64,000 bases of DNA, taken from Amorphophallus konjac (Eukaryota > Streptophyta > Magnoliopsida > Alismatales > Araceae). Shown piece by piece: positions 47,123-57,909 of the stretch (within the stretch, counting starts at the first letter, position 1; each line of letters begins with the position of its first letter). The stretch covers positions 222,627,643 to 222,691,642 of the forward strand of contig CM040128.1 in the NCBI GenBank assembly GCA_022559845.1, read 5' to 3'. The translations under genes and the position numbers were made by a program. The notes beneath the pieces are model-generated. The model was not told where the DNA came from and ran no database searches. It worked only from the letters and a program-made list of their open reading frames with translations.

Positions 47123-47303
47123 CCCCGACCCTGTTGGGGATTCCTTGTGCTCATTCCCCGACCTTGTCGGGTGGTTTTTCCGATCCTTCCCCGACTTTGT
47201 CGGGTAGTTTCCATTTCTTTTCCCCGACCTTGTCGGGTGTTCATGCATTTTCTTCCCCGCCTCTGTTTGGTAATAGCTATTCCTTTCCTCCGACCTCGTC
47301 GGA
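47123..47303 (+). repeat. 33-bp tandem repeat with hairpin core, six units (element D)
   Basis: Units begin at 47123, 47156, 47189, 47222, 47255 and 47288. The best cores, CCCCGACCTTGTCGGG and CCCCGACTTTGTCGGG, are near-perfect hairpins. Encodes SPTLSGGFSDP type 11-residue units. Confidence 0.85.
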
Positions 47304-48212
47304 TGATCTTTCTCTTTCTACCTTATCTTCACAGTTATCTTTTCGTCGTCTTTCTGTTCTTTCCTCCTTACCCTTTCGAGGTCACCACCCTTTTTCTTGC
47401 TGTTTTCGAGGCTTTAGCCCACCTTGATCTCAGTTAATCCCTGGTTATTATGTATCTGGTTTCTTGTTATCAGGGCCTCAGTGCCTTAACGAGGGAGTTC
47501 TAGCCCTCGTCTCTCTTCCTTTTTATCCCTTCTTGGTCCAGTATGATGTATGCCACTCCATTGTGTCGAGGAATCTAATCCTTGCTCTCATTTCATCCTT
47601 TATCATGGCAAGCAAGGAATACAAAGCTACTCGCGCTCCTCAAAGCTCGATGATCAAAATCACTTCAGGAGGTCGGTTTCCACGCCATGGATTTGCAAAG
47701 GTATCTTTTATTTTGTGCAAGAACATGTTATCATTGCTATTACTCTGTTATTTCTACAAGCGCTTATAATGTTGGTTCTTTAAAACATGGTTGAGTGGCC
47801 TTAGGCTTTAGTTAGTTTGCTTAGTCAAATAAGTCCCTTCTGCAGCATCCTTAGGCTGGTGATAGCTACGCGCTGGGAGTCTAGTTTCTTTCCTCGATTG
47901 TTGAGGGTGACCTATGAGTATGGATTTTTCACACACTACACGGCAAGCCATAGCCGACCCCTCTAGTGTAACAACGTTGCTGCTTTGGCCATACTTTGGG
48001 TATGCACAAAGGTCTTTTCTTCTCTCTGCTCGGCCAAGTGCAGGGGCGAGAGATGGATGGATGAGATGACCAACCTAGGCGCTCCCTAATACGGGAGAGG
48101 TCTCAAATAGGGGCAGTCTTGACCGTCAAAAGTGAACTTTCATGTAATATCTGGCCAATAAGGGCTACCAAAATGAGAAAATAAATCAATGCAAAATTAT
48201 GATTGGAAGGCG

Positions 48213-48272
48213 TGGCAAGAGTGGCAGTACAATTCCCCGCGGGACGTCATAAGCCCAGTCACATGCGTGCCT
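48213..48272 (+). other. Conserved 60-bp non-coding block (element D copy)
   Basis: TGGCAAGAGTGGCAGTACAA then CCCCGCGGGACGTCATAAGC; see 9301-9360 and 40919-40978. Confidence 0.75.
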
Positions 48273-48599
48273 GATAAATATGGGTCTCAAAATCAAAGAC
48301 ACAAAGCCCCGGCGCAACAAACTATCTCTTTGAGGGGTAGTGCTCTGGAAGGAATTCGAGCCTTGATATCTCCCATCCTGCACGAAGCTTGTCTCCAATT
48401 TTTCTTCTGCTTCTCCCTCTTAGGCTGGGTTGTATCCCGGGTATGGCCTTAGTAGGGGCACCGTTCTTTAGAAGCAGTTGGTTGTGGTAAGCCACCCTCA
48501 CATGAACACCCTGCTTAAGGGAAGCCTTTAATGAAAGGGGCAGAAACGACGATCCCTAGCCAGTAGTTTGAGCCCGCCTTTAGGTGCTGCGGATTGTTA

Positions 48600-48800
48600 T
48601 GTAAATAATCAAAATTTCTACAAAAAAAATCAAATATTGTCAAAAATCCAAAAAAATCAAATACTTCAAAATAAATAAATAAATAATCAATCAAATATTT
48701 CAAAAACCTAAAAAATCAAATACTTCAAAAAATCCAGAAAAATGAAATACTATTGAAAATCTAAAAAAATCAAAAAAAAAAAGATCACAAAAATCCAAAA
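48600..48800 (+). repeat. A-rich degenerate tandem repeat (element D)
   Basis: Degenerate AAAAATCCAAAAAAATCAAAT units, at the same relative place as in A and B but more decayed. Confidence 0.8.
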
Positions 48801-50338
48801 AATGTGTCTTTTTCATGCATTTGTATTTGTTTTAAGGACAGATACGTAATTCGTTTGCTAAGTGTGCAGGTTGCAAGTACTCAGGCTTTCCTTGCTCCAT
48901 ATTTTATTCTATCTGTCTCCTGTTCACATATTCTAATATGTTTTCCTTCTACACATCTCTCGATCTGTTCTGAAGCTCATGTCCTCCCAACTTTTTTTTG
49001 CAATGATCATATCTTTATGAGAGGGCTTTGCCTCACGATTATGAACCTGGCGGTTCTGCTTCATTTTGATCTTAAATTTTGATTGAAGTGCGTGTATGGT
49101 CATGTGTTGTCCCGCTGTGTCCTTGTCTCGTGTCTATGTCCCTCCGTGTTGTCCCACGCTTGTTGTTTTGTTCCTCACCACATAGTTGTCTTGCATATGT
49201 TGATATTCGTCCCTCTATGTTCCAGGTGTTGTCCCAACCGTGTGATCCATCATGTTCTTATTCCAACCATGTGTTGTCCCGCCGATTGTTGTCTCGTCAC
49301 ACCATGTTCATGCATACGTATTGTCTGTTTATGCCTTTACCTAGGTGCTTGTCTATCTTGTTGTGTTGTTTTCATTCGTCATGTTATGTCATGTTGTTTG
49401 TCGTTATGTTAATCGCTATGTTTATCTTGTTTGTCTTATTCATAAAAATCCGAAAAAGAAAATCCAAAAACTTGTCGTTTCACCTGCTCAGGTAAGTCAG
49501 GTATGACCTTCTATCCATATCATCCTTATTACATTATTATATGGTACTATAATATATTATCTCGAGAACCAGTTAGTTATCTACGTGTTCCAGGGTTTGA
49601 TGTTCCCCTTTAACAAAAACGATCATGATCCAGATTCACGTGTTTAACCTTCGGATAGGCCGTTAGGTTGGGATGTCATGGAGAGGATGGTTCTATCATG
49701 CACGCAGTGGTTGCGGATGGTATCTTGACTCTGATTTTCCCAGCTTAGCAATAGTATTCTCGAGTATTTTGTATTTTAATCTTTCTTTGCATTTATTTTA
49801 ACGATTTCTTTTATTTTAGCCCAGCATGCATCATACGCATCCTTTTGAGCTTTCATGCCCCATGATTTGCTTGAAGATTGTCCGTCAGTGATGGTTAGCT
49901 GTGCGTTCAGTGTTTGAGTAAGAGGAACTAATTCCACTCTGAATTGTAAGGTTCTCTTTGGTCAATTCGCTTGGTTTGATTGATTAAGAGGTCCACGTCT
50001 GGAGCTTTAGCCTGTTTCCTTTACTTTTTGCTGCCAACTCTTTGGCCTCCTCATTGGACCACGGGATTGTGTCCCCCATGAGGTTGGTCTTGTCGATTTG
50101 TTTCACTTAGTTTAGTTCCTCTAGACTGATGTCGCTTTTAGTTTTATCATTCCTTGCGTTTGGTTCAGAGTCTTCCGGAAGATTCATGTCGCTTGTTGGA
50201 AAAAAAGGGTGTCGGTTTACCTTAACGCTCGCTTTTTCGGTCCACTCCGCTGCATTTTCGCTCCATCTCCATGCTCCATGTCACTTTCGCTTCACCTCCG
50301 CTCGCTCCCCTGCAAAGAGGACGTTAAGGAGCGGCATC

Positions 50339-52080
50339 TGTTGACACCCATTTTTTGCCGATAAGTTGAGTCGTTCCTCTTACTCCCATTTGTTGATGCC
50401 TCGAGTTGTCCATCGCTCATTGGGGCTATTTTCAGGCATGCCTTGGGCTAGTTTTATGGGTAGCCTCCCTCCCTGGTTAGGTCTGAATTGATTTAGGGCT
50501 TAACAGGCCTTGGTTTTGGTTGATTGGGCTTTTCTATGAGTTTCAACACCCATGTACATATACGGTTCATCCATGGCCGCTCAATCAATGCGCGGTTGCC
50601 TGTGGACCGTCCATCTATTTTGGAATATTTTGGTTAATTTTCTGAATTTCCACCGACAAGCATTTATGCGGCCCTCCTCTGTCCGTTCAACTTGATGAAC
50701 GGACGGATGGTAGCCGCTCATCTCTCAGAGTCCTGCGCTTGGTGGTGTTCTCAGATAATTATCCAATTAATCTATTTATCACTGACAAGGCTAGAACGGT
50801 TTGTCTTTGGCCGCTTTACCTTTGAACGGTCTCATCTGAGCCGTTCATCTATGAGAGTCCAACGGCAAAGGTTTCGGTCTGTTCGATGGATAATTTGGAT
50901 TATTTATGATTTATTTTGAATTTCCACCGACGAGGATGGACGGCCAGGACATGACCGCACATCTAGTTGAACGGTCTATCGTAAGACCGTTCATCCGTTC
51001 GATTCCTGAATTTCAACAGATTTTATCTCTTTATCCATCGTTTTATCCCCAACTTCTCCCGTCATTTTCTCCGCGGATAATGAACCATTTTGAGTGCCGT
51101 TTCAACTTGATGAGAGATAATTTGATTATCTATGATTTTCCTTTGATTATCTCGACCTGAAAATGCTTCTAAACCCTGATTTTGGGGTTGGCTTTCTAGG
51201 CTCTATAAATAGACCCTGAAGGCCGGGTTTGAAAGGGGGGAGATTTTTTGGTCGACGGCGAAGCCCTGTCGCATTCTTGAGCGACCTAGCACCGAGGAGG
51301 GAGGCTTTCCACGTCCATATAAGCCTCCAGTTCATGGAGTAGTCTAGTTGTTTTTAAGTCTTGTGTGTTTGATACGTTTTGTCCTCTTTTTCATTGCATG
51401 CATCACTTTTCTCACTTTCTCCCCACGTTTTTCTTTATCTTCATTGCCATGCACACACACACCCACGTTTATGACACCCTAGGGGTTTAAAATCTCTCAG
51501 GTATCCCCCTTTCCACTTATTCATGTTCATTTCTTGTTATTTTGGCATCTACTACACTTTTCAGTTCTAATCTAGGTTTTCTATTTGTGTTTTCACATCA
51601 TTTTGCAGGTCAGCAATCCCTAGCACGAGGCCCATCCCCTCTGGCCGGCCGGAGAGGGTGGAGGTTGGACCCTTTGTGACTTCTGGCTTGGTGGTCTTGC
51701 GCGGTTCTCTACAGTCCGTTCAAGAAGACATGCGGTGCAGCCTGGACCGTCCTTTTTCTTCCTGCGGTCATGATAGAGCCGTTCAACTGCCAGGAGTGCT
51801 TCCTCCCGCATCTTCTGCAGCGTTCTTAAACGGTCTATCGTAAGATCGTGCATCTTACAGGCGGTTCTTCCTGAACCGTCCATCTTCCCAGCGCTGCAGG
51901 TCTGGCGAGTACCTCTCCCTCTTTCCATGGTATGGCGTGTTCATCACGTTCGGTACCTTGGTGGCGATCACAGGTTTTTACACCTCCCTCTTCTTCTGTC
52001 TTCACTCGTTTCCCATGTTGGATGTGGTAGGATAGACATTGGGAAGGCATTGGAAGAACGGACGGGAGGAGAAATATATA
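50339..52080 (+). repeat. Element D right LTR, 3' end missing
   Basis: Starts TGTTGACACCCATTTTTTGC and is alignable to the A LTRs but clearly more diverged. It contains the cleanest palindromes of the A/D type: 50969-50992 with arms GAACGGTCT and AGACCGTTC around ATCGTA, and 51833-51858. The last part after about 52055 no longer matches A, and B LTR sequence starts near 52084. Confidence 0.85.
51204..51212 (+). promoter_or_regulatory. TATA box, element D LTR
   Basis: TATAAATAG in GGCTCTATAAATAGACCC, aligned with 12292 and 2712. Confidence 0.65.
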
Positions 52081-52083
52081 TAC

Positions 52084-53375
52084 AATAAGGTTGTGTGACG
52101 GTCCCTCCCTGGAGCGTTACATCCCTGTGGCGGTTTATCGTGCAGCCGTTACATCAAACAGAGAGTTCTAGCATGACTTCTCTTTCTTTGATACTCTGTG
52201 GTCGAATTAAGAGTTTGATTCCTTGATTTCTCTTCCAAATCTGATCCTCAGAACCTTCTGTTTGTTTCTTTGGACTCTTGGGAGTATTATCTTCAAGAGT
52301 TTGCTAAGAAATGTCCTACTTTCTAGCTGGATTATCCTCTACTCGACCAGAGAGTTTAAGGGTCTATAAATAAAACCCTTGACTTCATGGCTTGAGGGGG
52401 AGACATCTGGAGTTCGCGTCGAAGCGCTGCCGCATCCTGGAGCTAGAACCAACCAAGGAGAGCTGCTTCTCACGTCCATCTGCTTCCAAAGTCCTAGGAG
52501 TATTGTTTCCAAGGGTTTAGTTCAGTCAAGTTGTCATCTTAGTGTCTTTTCCCTCTTCTAAGCATCATAGCATTGTCTCTCTTCCTCTACCACGTTCTTG
52601 CATCTTCTGCATCCATTTAAAACATCCTCCCATCTTTTAAAATGCCCTAGAGGGGTTAAAAAACCAACCTCCCCGGTATTTCCCTTTCCTTTTGCATGTT
52701 CTTAAGTTCTTTGATTTATTGATACTACTTTGTCCAAGGGCTAATCTGGGTTATTTTTCTTGTGTTTTACACTCTTTTGTAGGTTTACAGAGCCCATAGC
52801 ATGAGGCCCAAGCTTTCTGGCCGACTGGAAAGCTTGGAGATCAAAAGATTCCCAACCCTTATTCTATAGAACCTCTGACGGTCTATCATAGGCGCGTTAG
52901 AGTCTTGTAGCGGTCTATCGTGGGGCATCACATGTCCTGTGGCGCATCTGTCTTCGACCGTTACGTTTGACGGAGCTACAGTTTCCTGGTTATTTTCTCT
53001 CTCCCGTGGGCGGGTGCATCATCCTCCTATTCTAAGGCACTTATCAGGTCTTTGGCTTGTTTTTACCTTAGTGGCGATCACGTCTTTCCTTAGTTTGGGC
53101 ATTAGCTTTCTCTCTCATCATATCTCTTCTTTATCTTTGCTTGTTCCGCCTATACAGTGTGTTTTTTCCTTGTTCCACGCCCCGTCGTGTGTTTTTCTTT
53201 ATTTGCTTAGCTTAGTCTTGATTGAGATAACATGCCCATGCTAGAGCTTGTGCTGGTTGTCTAGGTTCATGATTCACATGTTCATAGGTTGAGTGATTTC
53301 ATCATTGGCTCATATTTTCATCATAGCTGGCATCATAGCCCATCTTGCAAAAGTAGGGACACATTAAAACCAACA
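52084..53375 (+). repeat. Element B right LTR, 5' part missing
   Basis: Matches 20327-20431 and 30470-31656 of the left LTR without the C insertion, from AAGGTTGTGTGACGGTCCC to ACCAACA, followed by the duplication GTTCC (53376-53380). The first 445 bp of the LTR are missing; D sequence abuts instead. TATA box TATAAATAA at 52365-52373. Confidence 0.9.
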
Positions 53376-53380
53376 GTTCC

Positions 53381-54335
53381 TGCTCAGGGTCTCTGGCTTA
53401 CCTTCGCACAATAGGGCTCTTTTGGCTTAAATAGTGGCTCGTTGAGTGCATGATCCTTATGAGCTAAGGAGTTTCAGGGGGGGTTACGTCCTCCTTGCGG
53501 GCTCTTAATAGCGTGCGGACTCTTGGTGTCCCTCATCCGCTTGAGCTCCCAGCTTTTAAAGGACTCATAACGGCCGTACAGATAAGCTTCCATCAGTTAG
53601 CCCGATCGCGAGGCACTGGCCCAGGAGACGCTTCCCGAGCGATGAGTGGGTGGCTCGGGTAGGGAATACTAGGCTCTGAAGGAGCTTTCCCGATCGATCT
53701 GATGCTTGGACTTCCCAACCCGAAGGTCGCCTAGGAAGTTCTTGATCCTAGTGAGTTATTTGGCTTGTATTAAGTGGGCCCGGGGGCTATCACTTCAAGG
53801 AGCCGGGCCTCGTTGGGTCGGGTCGGACCTCGTTTGGCCTCTCCGTTAGGGTAGTAAGATTTCCCCTCCCCACTTGTCCCCCTCCTACTCCCAAGCTAAA
53901 ATTAGGCTTGGACGAGTAGCATTTGGGCCGGACTTTTCGTGGCTCTAGTTGGGTGGAGATCTTTCTCTGGCAGGGGCCACATGATGCAGCTTGCCCTAAA
54001 AATACGCTCGTCATAATGATAATTCTGGCGAATTATTGTAAAAAGGCCCCTCTTCTGAGGATCAGAACGATGCGCCGCTTCTGGCTAGGGGTTATAAGCA
54101 TTGTGCATTACTTGCGTCCCTTTATCTCCGGGGGTTTAGGGTTCCGCCTTCTATTGCATTCATATTTGAGAGGGGGCTCATGCGCCATGAGAGCAGTTCG
54201 GAGGAGCAAAGAATCACAGTGACTTTCGCGAAGCTAGATAAGATTACCGCGGTGGGGATCCGTCAGCTTCCTTCTCCTCCGGAGTCCTCTGGTCTGGAGC
54301 CTTCCTCTTCTTCCTCTAGTTCTTCTATCTGTTCT
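53381..54335 (+). mobile_element. Element F, second fragment: remainder of LTR and leader
   Basis: Resumes F after the GTTCC duplication (TGCTCAGGGTCTCTGGCTTA). GC-rich with no gene before 54180. The LTR/internal boundary and the primer site are not identifiable to me; a clear iMet site is absent. A Ser-rich open frame leads into the ORF at 54336. Confidence 0.5.
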
Positions 54336-54891
54336 ATGGCGGACCAAAATCCTGAGGCCGAGGGGCGAGGGGAAGAACGGGCCCCAAGGGCTTTTTTGGT
54401 GCCGACGGAGCCTCTCCGCAGTGAGTTGAGTGAGGCTGATGTGAAGCAACTGGAGAATCAGTATAGGTTGCCTTGGCGGTTCCATTTCTCCGCGCCTGAA
54501 CCTCACGAGTCTAGCCTGGCCACTCGTTCCGGCTTCTTTTGTTCCTTTCTTTTGGCCTGGAAATGCGGCTTTCGCCTACCCCTCCATTCTTTTGTTGCCG
54601 ATTTGCTTCGGTTCTACCGGTTGGCTCCTGTTCAGCTGGTCTCCAACTCTTATAGCCTTATCTTCTCCTTCATTTTCCTCTATGACCAGAGTCGGGTGAA
54701 CACCTCGTTGGACCTTTTCCACTATTTTTTTGAGTTGAAAGAGAACCTTTACGTAGGGAAGGGCTTCTTCTTCATCCAGGTGAAGCGACAAAGGAGTTGC
54801 GTGTCCCTTTCCATGAAGGATTCCTCTCACAAGGGGTGGAAGACTCAGTACTTCTGGGTGGGCGCGTCTGCGGTCGGTGTGTCTTGGGATT
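54336..54891 (+). pseudogene. PF04195-like plant gypsy-type transposon protein (element F), 3' truncated
   Basis: From MADQNPEAEGRGEERAP the frame contains LENQYRLPWRFHFSAPEPHE, FLLAWKCGFRLPLHSFVADL and FYRLAPVQLVSNSY, the hallmark of the family annotated as putative gypsy type transposon (PF04195, Transposase_28). Its biochemical role is unknown; it occupies the Gag position in many non-autonomous Gypsy elements. An earlier in-frame ATG exists at 54180, but the Ser-run between makes 54336 more likely. The frame is open until element G interrupts it at 54892, after KTQYFWVGASAVGVSWDL. Confidence 0.75.
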
Positions 54892-56463
54892 TGTCACGCC
54901 CCGAGAGCGGAAGATACTCGGAGATGCGTGACGAGTTCATATCGATCATGTCAATCAGAGTAGAAGTGTATTCGACACAAAGACAGAGATGCGCAAAAGT
55001 AAAGATAACCCAATCCATTTATTTCTTCATAATAAATAGTCTATTACAAACCCAATACTCTATTCAAAAAAAAAAAAGAAAAGTACACATTTGACTCAAG
55101 AAATATATAAAAGACTAGATGACACTTGGAAAAGCTCTAGCTCTTTCACTCTTGATTCTCCCCATCCGATTGACTTCCCTCGTCGTCGGACTTACCTGAA
55201 AAGTAGGGACAACACGGAGTGAGCGAACGCTCAGTAGGAAATTATATCTCAGGAACTAGCAAGGGGTTTAAGTAGTTACATCTTGCATGAATATACTATA
55301 GCTATGCATGCTCGCATAAAACGATAAGATAGAAAGAGAATATAACAATAAGATAACAGGAAGGACTAGTCATAAACTTTCAAGAACTTATATCAAATGA
55401 CCTCAAGATATTCAAGCAAGTACTTTATCATGTCAAGATGAAATTTGGCTATCACATTCAAGCACGCAAGTAATTACCCTTTTTCGGGCCACGCAAGTTA
55501 TGTAATATCAAGTCAAGTACAAGATTTGTGGAATGTTCAATCAAGCTAGTCATGCACTTCGATATAATGCCAATACCGTGATCAATCAACTCCCATGGGC
55601 ACAAGTACTTTCGGGTGCTCCTCCCAGGACCAGATCTGGCCCTATATGCGCAGGCATTAGTCATGTATTTTAACATCCACTTTTGTATATAGCCAATATG
55701 GAATTTCAAGGATAAAGCTTGTAGACATGTAGGATAGACTTTGAAAGAATAGAGTCCAAAAATATGATACTTGACATAGATAGGCGATAATAACGGTACA
55801 ATCATGATTATCGATAAAACTAGGTGGAATTGGTTCCCTTAACTCGGGTACCATGATAAGTAAGTAGAGACACTCTTTTATATAGAATTGAGGTCCATAT
55901 GAATAGCACCTCAATGGCAAGACGTCCTCATTCTTAATATAGAATTGAGGTTCATAAGAACATCAAGTTTAATATAGAATTGGGGTCTACAAGAACATCA
56001 TAACAATGTTGATATAGAATTGGGGTTTACAAGAACAGCATAACAACGGCATATTCTTCCCCGTTCATTAAGATAATACTCATATCATACCCATGGCATG
56101 ACATGAGGGCCGGTATTATCATGTTCTATAGAGGGACATGGCAAAGATTGTGTAATGGGTTTTTATGGTACAACCAGCTCAGTCGGCCTTGAGAGAATCC
56201 AAGGCGGCGAGGAGTCTTACGGAGGTCTCTATGACTAACTCGCTAGTCCAAAGGAACGGAATGTCCAATGGAGAGCTTGTATGTCAATGAGAATTGAGGG
56301 GTAATGCGATAAATCATCGTAGAAAACATGGGACTATACTCACGGAGTGGAGTAATAGTGCCTATATATATAAATATATGTAATGAATCCCTCGGATAAC
56401 AGTAATCAGGAAAAATAAGTAATGTAGAAAGTAGCAACTTTGGTAAAGTCATTTTTCATGTAA

Positions 56464-56917
56464 TTAACGCCTTAATCAGGGGCGTTTATATTAGATTTGA
56501 CGACGTGTACAGCAGTCGTCCTTTCAATATTTCTAGTTTTGCAGAATATTATAAATCTGGAAATTTTAATGAAACGCGCCCTGGACAGGGGCGTTAGTTT
56601 ACAGAAGGCGCCCTGGTATGGGGAGTCAGTTCAAGAAAAGATGTCCTGGACAAGGTCGTTAATTCACAAGTTTACAAGTTTCGGGACAATGAAATTTCAG
56701 GAAAACATGTTATAGGGTCAGGACCAGAAAAATAGCATGATTACAAGAGATTGATCATGCATTAATCTAGAATCATGTTTGCATTGATATATAATTTTTA
56801 AACATGGTGTTTATTAATTAAGAGAAATTGACGTCCGTGTGCAGGGCGTCAAATATTAAATTGACGACCTAGTCGTGGTCGTGTCTTTTAATGTAGCGTC
56901 CTTGATAAGGGCGTCTA
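56464..56917. repeat. Quasi-palindrome cluster 2 of element G LTR
   Basis: About eight copies of an ACGCC-n-GGCGT motif with 7-9 nt arms: 56464-56486, 56499-56520, 56572-56594, 56607, 56640, 56830, 56861 and 56895. Downstream of the TATA box in the element's orientation, so likely transcribed. Confidence 0.75.
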
Positions 56918-57360
56918 TTTCAAAACTCTCTAGAAACTAACCGAAACGCATGAAACCTATATGCAGGTATTAACGGATGATGTTATATATATTAATATGC
57001 TAGTTTGGGCTACAATCCCTGAGAAAATCCTACCTTTTGATGAAACGTGAAGGATCTGGTGAAGAGACGATACTCTGCTTGTACAGAGTGCTCACCGGAA
57101 GAAGAAACTGAAGGAGAAGTTGCAGATGATTGGAGACGATTATGATGAAGAACCTTACGTCCTTCAACTATATGAGAGCTCCTTCTCGACATAGACAACC
57201 TACAGAATCATGAGATGAAGAATAAGATGGAGAAAAATTATTCCTCCTAATACCTAATCAGTAGAGGAGAAACAATAGGAAGAATCCAACCTCTCTTTCA
57301 CGGATGACTGCAGCAGAACCTTCTTCGGCCAAATATCTTTAGGGTTTGTTTGAACAAGGT

Positions 57361-57368
57361 TATTTATA
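57361..57368 (-). promoter_or_regulatory. TATA box, element G 3' LTR
   Basis: TATAAATA on the minus strand (TCCTATAAATAACC), 0.46 kb into the LTR and between the two motif clusters. Confidence 0.65.
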
Positions 57369-57510
57369 GGATTTTGGAAATCCTAATAAGGTTAGTGTTT
57401 GATTGGGAGTAACACTTCTATATTAGAGTTATTACTACATTCGAACTCTTTCTCATAGTTATCAACTTACCCTGGATAAGTTCCCGGTTTGAACGAAACT
57501 GGAATGGAAT

Positions 57511-57727
57511 TAACGCCTTATTCTAGGGCGTCGAATTTTAAATTGACGCCTTGGCATGCGTCGTTTCTTGTGGAAACGCGTCCAAGCAAAGGGCGTTTCA
57601 AATACTTGCCTTTTTATGTAATTTTGGTTGTTTAAGATTTGACGCCTTGAAATGTGAGCGTCCCTTCAAAAAAACACGCCTTAGGTGAGGGTGTTTCTTG
57701 TCAAATAGCGCCTTGCTCCAAGGCGTT
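57511..57727. repeat. Quasi-palindrome cluster 1 of element G LTR
   Basis: Six copies upstream of the TATA box: 57511-57532 (AACGCCTTATTCTAGGGCGT), 57544-57563, 57574, 57640, 57675 and 57707-57727 (arms GCGCCTTG and CAAGGCGT). Confidence 0.8.
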
Positions 57728-57831
57728 AATTTCATCAGGGTTTTGTTCTTCTTGTTTCAACCTTTTTCATTTGTTCACTTTATTTCAATTTATCTAAATT
57801 TATTTCTTTTAATTTTATACGGGTTGCTACA

Positions 57832-57844
57832 CCCTCCCCCACTT
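57832..57844 (-). other. Polypurine tract, element G
   Basis: AAGTGGGGGAGGG on the minus strand, directly before the 3' LTR start TGTAGCAACCC. Confidence 0.9.
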
Positions 57845-57909
57845 AAAAGAATTTGGTCCCCAAATTCATAGTATATATTTACATATGGAGAGTGTAGAGT
57901 TCATACCTT

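Larger units (their letters stand above)
47066..50338 (+). other. Element D 3' non-coding region
   Basis: Colinear with 8500-11453 of A: CACACACTACACGGC (47931), conserved block 48213-48272, A-rich array 48600-48800, GTTGTCCC..CCGTGT run (49090-49300) and the polypurine tract. No gene. Confidence 0.75.
44512..52080 (+). mobile_element. Element D: 5'-truncated relative of element A
   Basis: Homology to A starts inside Gag (A position about 5563) and runs through domain X, the 33-bp repeat, the 3' non-coding blocks, polypurine tract (TTAAGGAGCGGCATC ending 50338) and LTR (50339 on). The LTR stops about 90 bp short of its end and joins B LTR sequence. Left LTR, PBS and Gag start are missing. 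No target duplication can be seen because both ends are deleted. Confidence 0.85.
19883..53375 (+). mobile_element. Element B: Tat/Ogre-like Ty3/Gypsy retrotransposon, nested and rearranged
   Basis: Target duplication GTTCC at 19878-19882 and 53376-53380 fixes both ends. The left LTR starts TGTTGACACCCATTTTATG and is split by element C. The internal region carries Gag, protease, G-patch, RT, RNase H, a second (archaeal-type) RNase H, integrase and an antisense plant-mobile-domain ORF: the Tat lineage plan. The 3' part is disturbed: a C-like LTR fragment and element D occupy 44030-52080, and the right LTR lacks about its first 445 bp. All reading frames are broken. Confidence 0.85.
54892..57831 (-). 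repeat. Element G 3' LTR
   Basis: 2940 bp. Contains two clusters of ACGCC..GGCGT quasi-palindromes, a TATA box at 57361-57368 (TATAAATA on minus), and repeated GAATTGAGGTYCATA-like units near 55880-56040. Open frames such as 55458-55805 recur in the other LTR only because the LTRs are young copies. Confidence 0.92.

Noticed and set aside
48189..48452. Short ORF over the 60-bp conserved block of D
   Set aside because: The frame is not kept in A or B, so the block is better explained as non-coding.
55458..55920. ORFs in G LTR (55458-55805, 55657-55920, also 62997-63459)
   Set aside because: Same in both LTRs because the element is young; no recognisable product.
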